In this document: one piece after another, positions 37,082 through 47,261 of the stretch
Layout: each line of letters begins with the position of its first letter
How positions within the stretch are numbered: the first letter of the stretch is position 1
Origin: Erysipelothrix piscisicarius
GTDB taxonomy: Bacteria > Bacillota_I > Bacilli_A > Erysipelotrichales > Erysipelotrichaceae
Direction of reading: 5' to 3'
Length of the DNA stretch: 64,000 nucleotides
Assembly (NCBI RefSeq): GCF_003931795.1
Contig: NZ_CP034234.1
Coordinates: forward strand, 558,001 to 622,000
The notes under the pieces: model-generated
What the model saw: only the letters and a program-made list of their open reading frames with translations
What the model was told of the DNA's origin: nothing
Database searches by the model: none
Translations under genes and position numbers: made by a program

Positions 37082-37715
37082 TGGCGTTTCTAAAAAGTTT
37101 AAAGACCTACTTCTTTTTGAAGATGTCAATATTAATATAAGAGAAGGCAAAAAGACCGCCATCGTTGGTCCAAACGGTAGTGGTAAGAGTGTGTTATTGA
37201 AACTCATCGTCGGCTACTCTGCCCCAACATTAGGGAGTATTGTGATTGATGGGAAGAAATTGCAGCAGGATATCGATTTTGTACCCAATGGCGGTGTAAG
37301 TATTAATGCGCCAGAGTTTATTGGTTCATTAACAGGACTTGAAAACCTTCGTGAAATTGCACGCATTCGAAGATGTGTGAAAGAAGCGGATATTATCCTT
37401 CTCGCTAAAAAGGTTAATTTTGAAGCGGAGTTATCTAAGAAATATAAAACGTATTCCTTAGGAATGAAACAAAAAATGAGATTGATTCAAGCTTTAATGG
37501 AACGTCCTGATTACTTAATCCTTGATGAACCCTTTGATGGACTGGATCGATTAAGTAAAAAAATTGTGATAGAAATGTTGGATGCATATGTTGAAGAAAC
37601 AGGATGTACCCTTGTTTTTACCAATCATGGGGAAGAAGTTTTTGAAATTGCCGATGTTGTATATGAAATTGATGATAAAAAACTAAGACTCATCAAAGGG
37701 GAATCGGAATGTTAA
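37068..37715 (+). CDS. ABC module A ATPase
   Basis: A 215-residue ATPase with Walker A GPNGSGKS, an unusual signature YSLGMKQKMRLIQALM in place of LSGGQ, Walker B YLILDEPFDGLD and switch His in FTNHGEEV. This signature is typical of ABC-2 exporters for lantibiotic immunity and similar. It energises the three preceding membrane proteins. AAAGGAG lies before the ATG. Confidence 0.88.
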   Translation: MIQFNGVSKKFKDLLLFEDVNINIREGKKTAIVGPNGSGKSVLLKLIVGYSAPTLGSIVIDGKKLQQDIDFVPNGGVSINAPEFIGSLTGLENLREIARIRRCVKEADIILLAKKVNFEAELSKKYKTYSLGMKQKMRLIQALMERPDYLILDEPFDGLDRLSKKIVIEMLDAYVEETGCTLVFTNHGEEVFEIADVVYEIDDKKLRLIKGESEC

Positions 37716-38218
37716 TGAAAAGACGGGTTCTCATTTTTTCGTTACTTATAACACTCATTCTTGTTGGATGTACACATCAAGAAGAACCGACATTGTCATT
37801 AAATGAAGAAGTGTTAAAGGAAATTAGAAATTCCTCATTTATTTTTAATGATAACTATAAAGATCCGGTAATTAAATCCTATTCCGATCGTTATACTCAA
37901 TATTATTTATCGCTTGGCGATCACAATAACGCCACAATTTATCAAGTAGTAATGGATAGCGAGGAAGATGAAATTCTTGAAATTGTAAAATCTGAAGAAG
38001 TGCCATTGATTGAGAAGCCAGGTTTTGGATACTATTTTGAGGCTGAATACAATGATACAAGTTATGAATCAGATTTTATCTACCTCGATTTTGATCGTCA
38101 TTTTTTAAGAGTGTGTATTTTAGAGTCAAATCCGAGTGATTATCCAGCCACCGACATCCACGCTTACGGTCAAAATTTTTATCTAGAACCAACCGCTTTA
38201 GATTTTTTAGATCAATAA
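37709..38218 (+). CDS. Small lipoprotein of ABC module A
   Basis: A 169-residue lipoprotein: basic start MLMKRR, hydrophobic stretch and lipobox LILVGCTHQ. It overlaps the end of the ATPase gene. No family seen. Its place in the operon suggests a surface accessory or substrate-binding/immunity role, as with lipoproteins beside lantibiotic-immunity exporters; this is an inference only. Confidence 0.72.
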   Translation: MLMKRRVLIFSLLITLILVGCTHQEEPTLSLNEEVLKEIRNSSFIFNDNYKDPVIKSYSDRYTQYYLSLGDHNNATIYQVVMDSEEDEILEIVKSEEVPLIEKPGFGYYFEAEYNDTSYESDFIYLDFDRHFLRVCILESNPSDYPATDIHAYGQNFYLEPTALDFLDQ

Positions 38219-38255
38219 TGCATTGTTTTAATTGATTTGAATCCTGAAATTTTTC

Positions 38256-38287
38256 ACAGAACCTGTTGTTAAGGTTCTGTTTTTTAT
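38256..38287 (+). terminator. Terminator of ABC module A
   Basis: ACAGAACCT (38256-38264) and AGGTTCTGT (38272-38280) pair around a 7-base loop, followed by T6. Confidence 0.9.
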
Positions 38288-38355
38288 AGATTTACAAACT
38301 TAATAATCTATGTTATTCTTTTATTGCTTTGAATATCAAAGTATATGAGGTGACA

Positions 38356-39288
38356 ATGAAACATTTAAAAAAACTAATAATCGTTGCGGGTATATTGGTG
38401 GTACTGCTTGGTTTTGCGGGTGGGTACTTCTTTAAACTTGCATTGATACCGGGGGAGAAAGATTTTATAGACGCGGATGTGAAAGCTATATGGAAGCCCG
38501 ATCAAGAATGGTTAAAATCGGTGAATAAAACGTCTCAAGAACTTGTCAGTGATTCCGGTTTGAAACTTAAAGCGTGGTATGTTCCTGCGAAAGCAGAAAC
38601 GAAAGATACAATATTAGTTGCACACGGTTATGGCAATAACAAAGACCGTGTGGGTCATTATATCCGACTGTTCCATGAGATGGGATTTAATGTGCTCGCA
38701 CCGGATGCACGATCACATGGTGAAAGTGAGGGAAACCTTATTGGATTTGGTTGGCCAGAGCGATTTGATATTGAAGCTTGGGTCCAAAAAATCATAAATC
38801 AAAATGGTGAAGATTCTCGAATCGCATTATTTGGTCTTAGTATGGGAGCATCAACGGTAATGATGGCAAGTGGTCTTGATCTCCCAGACAATGTCATGGC
38901 TGTTATTGAAGATTGCGGTTATACCAGTGTTGCAGATCAACTGTCTTATAAACTCAAAGATATGTATAATCTACCCGCCTTTCCAATGATTCCAATTACA
39001 AATATGATTACGCAAGTCAAAGCAGGCTTTAATTTCTATGAAGCATCTGCAGTCGAGTCTTTAAAACGAAGCACGTTGCCTACGTTATTCATTCATGGGG
39101 ATGCAGATGACTTTGTACCTTATGAGATGTTGGATACCTTATACCAAGCACATCCTGGTCCCAAAGAAAAGATCGTAATAAAAGTTGCAAATCATGCAGA
39201 GAGTTATGAAAAAGATCCTGTATATTACAAAAAATCCATTGAGTCATTTCTGACTCGTTATTTAACTCAAACACCAAATAATTCTTAA
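38356..39288 (+). CDS. Membrane-anchored alpha/beta hydrolase
   Basis: A 310-residue hydrolase with one N-terminal membrane segment (about 6-28). The nucleophile elbow is ALFGLSMGAST (Ser about 170), the acid is in FIHGDADDFVP and the His in VANHAESY. The oxyanion region is VAHGYGNNKDR. Domain outside the membrane. Esterase- or peptidase-like substrates are usual for this group (Yqk/YqkD-type), but the sequence does not tell which. ATG 38356 with GAGGTGA upstream is preferred to a TTG nine codons earlier. Confidence 0.85.
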   Translation: MKHLKKLIIVAGILVVLLGFAGGYFFKLALIPGEKDFIDADVKAIWKPDQEWLKSVNKTSQELVSDSGLKLKAWYVPAKAETKDTILVAHGYGNNKDRVGHYIRLFHEMGFNVLAPDARSHGESEGNLIGFGWPERFDIEAWVQKIINQNGEDSRIALFGLSMGASTVMMASGLDLPDNVMAVIEDCGYTSVADQLSYKLKDMYNLPAFPMIPITNMITQVKAGFNFYEASAVESLKRSTLPTLFIHGDADDFVPYEMLDTLYQAHPGPKEKIVIKVANHAESYEKDPVYYKKSIESFLTRYLTQTPNNS

Positions 39289-39355
39289 CCTTAAAGAATG
39301 AAATACGGTCTTTTTAAAATATCAATTCTATGGTATTATATCCATGCATTGATAT

Positions 39356-39431
39356 GCGTCCGTGGCGCAAGGGATAGCGCGTTTGATTCCGGTTCAAAAG
39401 GTTGCAGGTTCGATTCCTGTCGGGCGTGCCA
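39356..39431 (+). tRNA. tRNA-Arg (anticodon CCG)
   Basis: Seventy-six bases with acceptor GCGTCCG/CGGGCGT (two G-T pairs), D arm GCGC/GCGC, anticodon stem TTTGA/TCAAA with loop TTCCGGT (anticodon CCG), T arm GCAGG/CCTGT with TTCGATT, and encoded CCA. Confidence 0.95.
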
Positions 39432-39448
39432 ATTTATAATTAATTAAG

Positions 39449-39480
39449 AGTCTCAAGATATTATCTTGAGACTTTTTTCT
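39449..39480 (+). terminator. Terminator after tRNA-Arg
   Basis: AGTCTCAAGAT and ATCTTGAGACT pair around a 3-base loop and TTTTTT follows. Confidence 0.9.
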
Positions 39481-39588
39481 TTCTTTGAAATCATTAGGTT
39501 CTTCAGCTTTAGAGGGATTAATCTACACATAACTATAATATGAATAGGTGTGCGTTTATGGTACATTTAAGGAAAGGGGGGCCGTCTT

Positions 39589-41745
39589 ATCAAAAAAATA
39601 AATAGGATTTTTACGATATTGTTAGCAATCTTAATTACTACAAGCAGTTTTCAAGTATTCAATTATGAGTACCAGGTAGAACTTGGGATTTTAGGTGCGG
39701 ACCAAATTCATAGAGAGCATTTAAAACCTTACTATATTAATATTACTCCGAGTGAAGTGAATCGTTCGATTGATGATTTGATCGAAGACGTTAGAACTTT
39801 TAGTGAAAGATACAAATATAATGTTGCGATTACAACTTCAGAGGATGACTATTCCAATCAAGAAAATGGCTACTTTTATTTTATAAGTGGTAATGAATCG
39901 AACCTCTTAAGCCACATTATTGTGAAAGAGGGGAGATTAAAGGAAAGTTTTTTTATTAATGACGATTGGGTTATATCTAATAATCACCTCAAAAAACCAA
40001 GTTATTTAATTGATTATCTGGATAATCGTTTCTATGATTTTGATTCAACTTATAAAGATTCCATTTCAATCTATCCCTTGTCCAAAATAGAAGAATACTA
40101 TCCATCAAGTGGTATTCAAACTTTAGTTACAATTTTTGTTGACGAATATTCAACTCAGATACAAGAGATAATTTTTGATTATTTTCAAGTTTATAATTAT
40201 ATGAATGGCCCTTCCGGATTTTTTGTAGCTGAGTTAGGACAAATGAATAATGTAAGTGTGGATAGAGAATTACAGCCGGCTACGGTTGTTGCTGTTATCG
40301 GTGTTCTTATGTTAATGGTACTTACTGTACTAAAAAATGGTAAGGAAATCGGGATACGTTATTTGCAAGGACAGTCAACAATACAAATTATAAAAAAATT
40401 ATTTTTAAAAGACATTATAGGTCTATCAATTCTATTCGTTTTTACGATTTTTTGTACAGCTTTTGTCATCTCGGATTCTTATGGAACGTTACTATTTAAG
40501 TTTTTAGTAAAACTGATTCCATTTGTTCTTATTTATGTTTTTAGTATCTTAGGATGTTTGTTCATTACATATTTTTTGGTTGTTAAACGAACGTCTAATG
40601 AAATTTTAAAATCGAGTATGTCAATTGTAGCGATCTATGTACTAACACTTATTTTGAAAGGTCTCTCCATAGTTATTCTTCTTATTCCTATTTTTACTCG
40701 AATTCAAAGCATTGAATACAAACAGGGGCATATAAATTCATTGACAGAAAATCCAATGGTTTTAAATTCTAAGCGCATTGCTTATGCATCAAAATCTCCT
40801 GTGGATAAAGATTATAAGGACTATGAGAAAGCTTTGTTTGAGCTTGTAAGTCAAAATGATATTGCATACGCAAACCATGATGCATATGATTTCTACCTCA
40901 CCGTGCTAAAACATGATCAATACAAGAATATTGAATTATCAATGGATGAATATGTACCACCATCTGTTCACATTAATAATGCTTATTTAGATTATGTCAG
41001 TATCACTGACGAAACAAATCGAATGTTAAATCCTAAAATGTTATCAAAAGATAAAAATTATATCTTGGTTTATAAGGAACGAGCTAATACGTATTATACT
41101 TACTTAGAGCCATATATGAGTAACTATGAAATTCTTTATATTCAACCAAATTCAACTTATGTATCCGCCAATAGAACGATAGCCATTCCATCAGGGACCA
41201 TAAATGATCCTATTTACTTTGTAGACAATGTTTACTCAAGAGGGATTGATAACTTTACTGTGAGCTTGTTATACAACGGAGAAACCAATAGCCTTACAAA
41301 TATCTTGGAACGTATGGATCAAGATTATGATGCGAGCTATAAAGTTGTGAAATCGCGAGATGTCTATGAATTAAGTATTTTTGAAGTGAAAAATGATTAT
41401 TTAGTTTGTTTGCAATTGATTGGACTGTATTTTTTAATACTCCTAATAATAAACTATACATCAATTAAAATCTATGTTGATGGCTATAGCAAAAAAATTG
41501 CCATTAGATATCTCAACGGGACGAATTATTACAATCGCTATGCAGTGCTCATTAACGGATCAGTCTTTTCAACAATTGCTGCCTTTACATATCTTCTCTA
41601 CCAGGCTTCAGGAGACAAAGCAATTGCTGCGGTATTATTAGGAATCTTAATCGCGACATTAATGTTGGAATGGATCACCATTAAGGTGAGCATAAGAAAA
41701 TATGAATCGACGGAAGTGTCTACAATTTTAAAAGGAGATGACTAA
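39589..41745 (+). CDS. DUF1430 bacteriocin-associated permease of ABC module B
   Basis: About 718 residues; a MacB/FtsX-like permease of the DUF1430 group with two membrane blocks, extracellular domains and a long C-terminal part. Such proteins pair with an ATPase beside lactococcin 972-type bacteriocins. The best N-terminus KKINRIFTILLAILITTSS follows an ATC at 39589 that has GGAAAGGGGGG at ideal spacing; the codon looks like a mutated ATG. The first usual start is TTG 39619, which would clip the signal-like segment. I find no small secreted bacteriocin gene in the 150 bases ahead. Confidence 0.8.
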   Translation: MKKINRIFTILLAILITTSSFQVFNYEYQVELGILGADQIHREHLKPYYINITPSEVNRSIDDLIEDVRTFSERYKYNVAITTSEDDYSNQENGYFYFISGNESNLLSHIIVKEGRLKESFFINDDWVISNNHLKKPSYLIDYLDNRFYDFDSTYKDSISIYPLSKIEEYYPSSGIQTLVTIFVDEYSTQIQEIIFDYFQVYNYMNGPSGFFVAELGQMNNVSVDRELQPATVVAVIGVLMLMVLTVLKNGKEIGIRYLQGQSTIQIIKKLFLKDIIGLSILFVFTIFCTAFVISDSYGTLLFKFLVKLIPFVLIYVFSILGCLFITYFLVVKRTSNEILKSSMSIVAIYVLTLILKGLSIVILLIPIFTRIQSIEYKQGHINSLTENPMVLNSKRIAYASKSPVDKDYKDYEKALFELVSQNDIAYANHDAYDFYLTVLKHDQYKNIELSMDEYVPPSVHINNAYLDYVSITDETNRMLNPKMLSKDKNYILVYKERANTYYTYLEPYMSNYEILYIQPNSTYVSANRTIAIPSGTINDPIYFVDNVYSRGIDNFTVSLLYNGETNSLTNILERMDQDYDASYKVVKSRDVYELSIFEVKNDYLVCLQLIGLYFLILLIINYTSIKIYVDGYSKKIAIRYLNGTNYYNRYAVLINGSVFSTIAAFTYLLYQASGDKAIAAVLLGILIATLMLEWITIKVSIRKYESTEVSTILKGDD

Positions 41746-42438
41746 ATGGAATCAATTATAAAGTTAGAAGGGATTTCTAAACAGTTTAACGATATACCAA
41801 TCTTAACTGAAATTAATCTAGAAATGCCATCTCATGAAGTTATTGTAATCTCAGGCCCATCAGGAAGTGGTAAAAGTACATTATTAAATATTATTGGACT
41901 CCTGGATACGCCAGACGAAGGCACAGTGACCTTGTTTGGAAAAGCAAATCCTAAACCGTTTTCTAAAGAAGCAACGGCATTATTACGCACAAAAATCGGT
42001 TATCTTTTTCAAAATTTTGCGCTCGTCGAGAACAAATCCGTCGAGTATAATCTAATGTTAGCCTTAGAGAACGTTAAGCTAAAGAACAAAAAAGAAAAGG
42101 TGAGTGAGGTCCTAAAAAAAGTAGGTCTCGATGGATTTAAAGATAAAATTGTTTATCAATGTTCCGGGGGAGAACAACAGCGTATCGCACTTGCACGAAT
42201 CCTTTTAAAACCTTGTGAACTTGTCTTGTGTGACGAGCCGACAGGGAGTTTAGATGAGCGAAACAGAGATAAAATCATAGAATTATTGATGATGTTGAAG
42301 GATGAAGGGAAGACAGTGGTGATTGTTACTCATGATTCCTATCTTATGACACTGGCAGATACACACTTAGTCTTAGAAAGTAATGATGGTGAACCAGGTT
42401 TTTCAATCAATAAAAAATCCGGGACGATATCATTTTGA
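41746..42438 (+). CDS. ABC module B ATPase (MacB type)
   Basis: A 230-residue ATPase: Walker A GPSGSGKST, signature CSGGEQQRIALARIL, Walker B LVLCDEPTGSLDE and switch His VTHDS. It starts right behind the DUF1430 permease stop with AAAGGAGATG before the ATG. The pair makes a full MacB-like exporter or substrate-release system. Confidence 0.92.
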   Translation: MESIIKLEGISKQFNDIPILTEINLEMPSHEVIVISGPSGSGKSTLLNIIGLLDTPDEGTVTLFGKANPKPFSKEATALLRTKIGYLFQNFALVENKSVEYNLMLALENVKLKNKKEKVSEVLKKVGLDGFKDKIVYQCSGGEQQRIALARILLKPCELVLCDEPTGSLDERNRDKIIELLMMLKDEGKTVVIVTHDSYLMTLADTHLVLESNDGEPGFSINKKSGTISF

Positions 42439-42494
42439 AGTGGCATGGAATCTAATAAGACCTTCAATTTAAAGTGATTAATAATAGTGTTCGT

Positions 42495-42530
42495 GAAAAA
42501 ATCTCGAGAATTGAACTTGAGATTTTTTTT
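42495..42530 (+). terminator. Terminator of ABC module B
   Basis: AAAAAATCTC and GAGATTTTTT pair, with a further inner pairing in GAGAATTGAACTT, followed by more T. Confidence 0.85.
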
Positions 42531-42606
42531 GTGGATATAAATCAAGAGTGAATCGGGTGGATGAATACGCTGTTTTTGACTTCGTGTTAAAAATATTTAG
42601 ATAGCG

Positions 42607-42634
42607 TTTACATTTTATTAATGAATGCTATTAT
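42607..42634 (+). promoter_or_regulatory. Promoter of ABC module C
   Basis: TTTACA (42607-42612), a 16-base spacer and TATTAT (42629-42634), 32 bases before the lipoprotein start. Confidence 0.65.
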
Positions 42635-42665
42635 AGAGTTAGAAAGAACGTACCAAGGGGGAACT

Positions 42666-43703
42666 ATGTTCAAAATAAAAAAGCTTTTATGCGTGGGATT
42701 ATTGCTTCCGTTATCTGGTTGTGGGACAACTTTAGGTTCAGATTCAATTCAGATTCAGCCATTTGATTTATCAACGCCTTTAATCGAATCATCCATTGCT
42801 AAAACGGATCACGATGTGTATTTTGTCGAGAATGCATCGCTTTATTACTATAATATCAACCGACAAAAAGTAGCACGATTAACCGGGATGTCCTTTGCGG
42901 ATGACCAAGAAGTTGAAAATGATCGGATATCCTATACACGCTACTTTGAGAGTTTTGTGCAAGATAGCGACTTAATTTATTATGGGGATTATCTTTATGG
43001 ACTTTTCGCGCGAATGAGTGCTGAGGGTGGAAGTGCTTATTCGCTTGGACGCTTGAATCGCAAAGGGGAAGCTTATGAAGAAGTTCTCCGCTTTGAAACC
43101 TTACCGCTTCGTTTTCGAATTGATTCAGGCTTCATCTATGTTCTTTTTGAAGATGAAGTAACCGGGGGATCCATTATTGAAGTTTATGACCATCATTTTA
43201 AACTAATTGAACGTAATCTGTATCCTGAATCCATACAGACATATCAATTCTTCATTGATAAAGGGCAATTGAGAATTCCAGAAGAACCGTTGACCGTTTA
43301 TGAAGATGAGACCATGCGACTTTATTATGAGATCCATCGGACAACGGATGATTCAAACACTTCTTTAGAAAATGCTCGCGTGACGGCAGTTTTTTCAAAG
43401 GGTGATTACGAAATTAGACTTGATAATAAAATTATTATGTATGCAAATAAAGATTATTTCTATACTTCAAGTCTTGATGGCATACAAGCATATGAACAGT
43501 ATGATCATAATGGAACGTTGATCAGTAGCGTAGTACACGCTGAGACAATCACATCACGCGGACCGGAGAGCGCGATGTTTACGCGTAGTGATTTTTCACT
43601 GATGTTACGCGTCGTGGATGATCGTTATGTTTTCGGGAAATCACAGGAAGCTCACTTTATATGCGATTTGGCGATGAAGGAGTGTGATTATCTTGTTAAA
43701 TAG
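42666..43703 (+). CDS. Lipoprotein of ABC module C, unknown
   Basis: A 345-residue lipoprotein. The lipobox is LLPLSGCGTT after a KIKKLL basic start. The mature part reads as repeated beta segments (YYNINRQKVARLTG, YYGDYLYGLF, ALGRLNRKGEAYEEV-like), a six-blade propeller or DUF5050-like pattern. No family named. ATG 42666 after GGGGAACT is preferred to an upstream in-frame ATG that has no ribosome site. It precedes an ATPase and permease, so is likely the sensory or substrate-capturing part of that exporter. Confidence 0.7.
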   Translation: MFKIKKLLCVGLLLPLSGCGTTLGSDSIQIQPFDLSTPLIESSIAKTDHDVYFVENASLYYYNINRQKVARLTGMSFADDQEVENDRISYTRYFESFVQDSDLIYYGDYLYGLFARMSAEGGSAYSLGRLNRKGEAYEEVLRFETLPLRFRIDSGFIYVLFEDEVTGGSIIEVYDHHFKLIERNLYPESIQTYQFFIDKGQLRIPEEPLTVYEDETMRLYYEIHRTTDDSNTSLENARVTAVFSKGDYEIRLDNKIIMYANKDYFYTSSLDGIQAYEQYDHNGTLISSVVHAETITSRGPESAMFTRSDFSLMLRVVDDRYVFGKSQEAHFICDLAMKECDYLVK

Positions 43704-44538
43704 GTTGGAAGTAAGGAATTTAAATAAGGCTTATGGCGCTACGAAAGCTGTGAATAATCTTAGCTTTGATATGGAGAACGGGATTTATGGGCTTGTTGGG
43801 CATAATGGTGCAGGGAAGAGTACTTTAATTAAAATACTTGCAACCTTGATGAAAGCAGATTCGGGAACAATATCTTTTAATGGAGAATTGATAAAAGATT
43901 ACACCGTATTTCGAAGTCTTTTGGGTTATATGCCTCAAAATCAACCGTTACCTGCACAGATGACTGTCGAGCATTTTCTCTTCTATATCGCATCCCTAAA
44001 GGCGATTCCAAATGATTTAGCGAGATTGCGGATTGAAGATCTTTTGACGCGTTTTAATTTGGAAACAAAGAAACATCATAAACTAAGTTCTCTTTCCGGT
44101 GGGATGAAACAACGGGTCTTGCTTGCGCAAGCGATGTTGAATGATCCCGCAGTTTTAATCTTGGATGAACCAACCGCAGGTCTTGATCCTGTTGAACGGA
44201 GCAATCTAAGAAATGTAATCATGGAACTTTCTGGTGATAAAATTGTTTTGATTGCAACGCATATTATATCCGATATCGAATATATAGCCGATAAAATAAT
44301 GCTTCTTCAAAAAGGAAATATCATTGCATTTGATACACCGGATAAACTTATTTTAAAGATGCGTGTCTTTGAATCCACGCTATCTTTTGAGGCGTATAAA
44401 CGTTTCGCTCAAGAACATAAAATTATCAATAGCATTCGCATTGGGGAACAGGTAAGAATTCGCCACTTTAGTGATGGCATTGAAGGGATAAAGGTTAATC
44501 CAACAATCGAGGATCTTTACCTGTACGCACTATCATGA
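43693..44538 (+). CDS. ABC module C ATPase
   Basis: About 281 residues: Walker A GHNGAGKST, signature LSGGMKQRVLLAQAM, Walker B VLILDEPTAGLD and switch His ATHIISD. TTG 43693 is chosen because AAGGAG is 11 bases away; GTG 43684 is closer than useful, and the end of the lipoprotein gene overlaps either start. This is an ABC-2 exporter ATPase with C-terminal extension (about 225-281). Confidence 0.88.
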   Translation: MLNRLEVRNLNKAYGATKAVNNLSFDMENGIYGLVGHNGAGKSTLIKILATLMKADSGTISFNGELIKDYTVFRSLLGYMPQNQPLPAQMTVEHFLFYIASLKAIPNDLARLRIEDLLTRFNLETKKHHKLSSLSGGMKQRVLLAQAMLNDPAVLILDEPTAGLDPVERSNLRNVIMELSGDKIVLIATHIISDIEYIADKIMLLQKGNIIAFDTPDKLILKMRVFESTLSFEAYKRFAQEHKIINSIRIGEQVRIRHFSDGIEGIKVNPTIEDLYLYALS

Positions 44539-46396
44539 TCCATCTTGAACTCAAAAATCTAAAAATGCGCATGAATTTTCGAATGCTCGTGGCGATTGTT
44601 TTAGCCTTTGTCTCTTTAAATATGGTTTATTTGAAATCTACAGGTGCGTATGATGCACTTTATAAGGAATATTCTAAACATACCGACTTGTTCACAAATG
44701 ATTCAGTAGATGATGCCACAATGTATTTTGAAGAACAGATTAAATACATATCGGGTTATCATGAAAACATTGATCAAGAGCTTCAAGAAATCAATGACAA
44801 ACGTGAGACGGGCCTTTTTGAAGATCCCAAAGATGTTCATAAATTGAATAAGGAACATGATTTTTATGAGAAGCTCAAACTTGAACCCGTTGAATTTATA
44901 AACATCCAACGCCATGAACTAATTTTACGCAGTCCAACGCCTAAGATTGTGATGCTGCTCTTTGGTTTTTATTTACTCTCCTTACTTTTTGGAGAAGATC
45001 TTTTAGAAGGGACACTTGAGATTTATCAGCCAACACAAAGAGGTCTTTCAAAATTATTTCGTTCAAAAATGGTGGTACTAACGGGGTTACTCTTCGTTGT
45101 GATGGTCCTTCTAATATTATTTGATGGGTTTAGATTTGGGTTTTCAAAGGCATCCATTCGCAGCATTCCCTATTTCAAACATGTTTGGCTTATGGGAAGT
45201 GTGTTTCACTATTCAATGTTTAGGTATATCTCAATTTTTGTAGTGACCCTAATGCTTTTACTGTTAACTTTAATTTTTATGACCCTTACGCGAAATACAC
45301 TTCTTACAGTAATCGCAGGATTAAGTGTTTTCTTTGCTCAAGGCATGCAATATGCAATGATTCCGATTCATTCAAAATATGGCTTCCTTAAGTTTTATAA
45401 TATTTACTATATGGTTGTCCAAGATAAAGGCGATTTCCCTTATAATTTACTTCTTTTTAGTGTAGTTCTGACTGGGATTTTGGGCATTGTTTCATATGGG
45501 TGCTACGTAAAACGTGGACCAATTCGTAAGCATAAGGGGGCGGGGATTCCGATTCGAAGTACACATCGAATTGTACATAGCATGTATCAACTTTGGATAA
45601 GTTCTTATGGGTTAATAATTCTTGTTTTTGTACTAATTTTTGGTATCTATAATATTAAAACCTTTTCGATTAGTACGACGTCAAATGAACAGTCTTATCA
45701 ACTTTATAAACAAAATTATCTTGGCCCCATTGATGATTCAAGTATGATAAGACATAACCAAGCACTTGCGATAATTCAAGAAGCTGTAAGAGAAAAAGAA
45801 AAGATTCAAATAATGATTGAACGGGAACCTGAGCGCGCTCATGATCTCTACGTAGAGCATGATGCGGTATTTAAACGTGCCCATGAAATTTCAAATGCAC
45901 TCCGATTTGATGAAGAACTGAAGCAGGCACAGATGTTGGGTGTTGATACCATGATTGATAATCGTGGTGCCTCAGTCATCGTTATGAAGAACCAAGTCTT
46001 CTATCGTCTTATCTTTATGGGTGTATTATTGGTCCCAATGTTTTCTTAGGCTATCAGCAATACCACCTTATCTATGATCGCCGTAATGAAGGGTTTATTC
46101 ATGTAAGTAAAACGGGAATGAAAAACTATCGAAAGACCCATAGATATTCACTCGTGATTTATTCAATGATGATGAGTTTCACAATGATTGCGATGCATAT
46201 TCTAAAAATTACCAAAGTCTTAAATGTAGATTTTTCAAATACAATGAAAGACCTCCTCATTACATCGATTCCGGTCACGTTAAAAACAGGCGTTGTTTTA
46301 GTGTGGGTTATGTTGACGCTCATGAGTTATGGTATCGGACGCATTGGAAATCTAATGTATTTAATCCAAAGGAATGTATTTAATGATAGCCTTTAA
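44535..46396 (+). pseudogene. ABC module C permease, one-base frameshift near the end
   Basis: The frame opens with ATG 44535 (ATGA overlap with the ATPase) and runs 504 codons to a stop at 46049. A -1 shift at the C run 46034-46036 (CCC; CCCC restores VPNVFLGYQQYH) leads to 116 further codons and a total of 620. ABC-2-type membrane protein: one segment, a long extracellular part, then several segments, twice. The ending region YSLVIYSMMMSFTMIAM carries the last membrane helices. If the shift is real the last two or three helices are lost. Confidence 0.82.
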
Positions 46397-46476
46397 GTGA
46401 TTTATAATCTTTTTAAAATTCATCCGTAATTCTAGAGAATACGATATAATAGAAGATATTGAAATGAGGATGAGAT

Positions 46477-47166
46477 ATGCGATTGGATAAATTTTTAGCT
46501 CATAATGGATTTGGAACACGAAAAGATGTAAAGATTCTTGTGAAAAAGGGTATGGTTACGGTAAATCACGATGTGGTACGGGATGCAGGTATGGTTTTAA
46601 ACCTTGAAAAGGATGAAGTCTTTGTTCAAGGGGAGAGTGTATCGTACCAGAAGGATATTTACTTTATGATGAACAAGCCAGCTGGATATATTTGTGAACA
46701 TAATCCTGAAATGTATCCCTCTGTTTTAGAACTGATAGAATCGTATCATCGTGATTTGGCTTTTGTCGGTCGCTTGGATGCGGATACGGAAGGGTTACTC
46801 TTAATTACAAACGATGGCCAGTTTTCACATCGTGTTGCGCACAGTAAAAGTAATGTTCATAAACAATATTATGTTGAGTTGAATAAACCGTTTGACCTGC
46901 GCTTTTGTGAGGAATTAGAAAAAGGGATGATGTTAGGGGATGAACTCTTGAAACCTGCTCAAGTTGAGGTTGTGGGGGAACGCGCCATCCACTTAACAAT
47001 CGGTGAAGGGAAATACCATCAAGTGAAACGCATGATGCATGCCTGCGATAATGAAGTTACGTATTTAAAACGCATTAAGATTGGTGCGTTGGAACTGGAT
47101 TCATACTTACAACCCGGTGAATATCGAGATTTATCGGAGGAAGAAATCAACTTATTCATCAAATAA
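46477..47166 (+). CDS. rsuA: 16S rRNA pseudouridine synthase (RsuA type)
   Basis: A 229-residue RsuA/RluB family enzyme with an N-terminal S4 RNA-binding domain (MRLDKFLAHNGFGTRKDVK) and the catalytic motif FVGRLDADTEGLLLITNDG; the Asp in GRLDADT attacks uridine. Isomerises one uridine of 16S rRNA, position 516 in E. coli. A TATAAT box at about 46445 and TGAGGATG before the ATG. Close homologues act on 23S rRNA, so target is not certain. Confidence 0.9.
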   Translation: MRLDKFLAHNGFGTRKDVKILVKKGMVTVNHDVVRDAGMVLNLEKDEVFVQGESVSYQKDIYFMMNKPAGYICEHNPEMYPSVLELIESYHRDLAFVGRLDADTEGLLLITNDGQFSHRVAHSKSNVHKQYYVELNKPFDLRFCEELEKGMMLGDELLKPAQVEVVGERAIHLTIGEGKYHQVKRMMHACDNEVTYLKRIKIGALELDSYLQPGEYRDLSEEEINLFIK

Positions 47167-47261
47167 GTGGTAATGCGATGAGTCTTTTGTGAGGTCCATA
47201 TCTTTTTTGGCCGAAAGGTATTATTATGAAGATAGTTAGAGTTGGTTTACGCGAGAGGAGC

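Noticed and set aside
39289-39588. Small bacteriocin gene expected beside the DUF1430 exporter
   Set aside because: The interval holds tRNA-Arg, a terminator and a short leader; no frame of useful length with a signal peptide is present.
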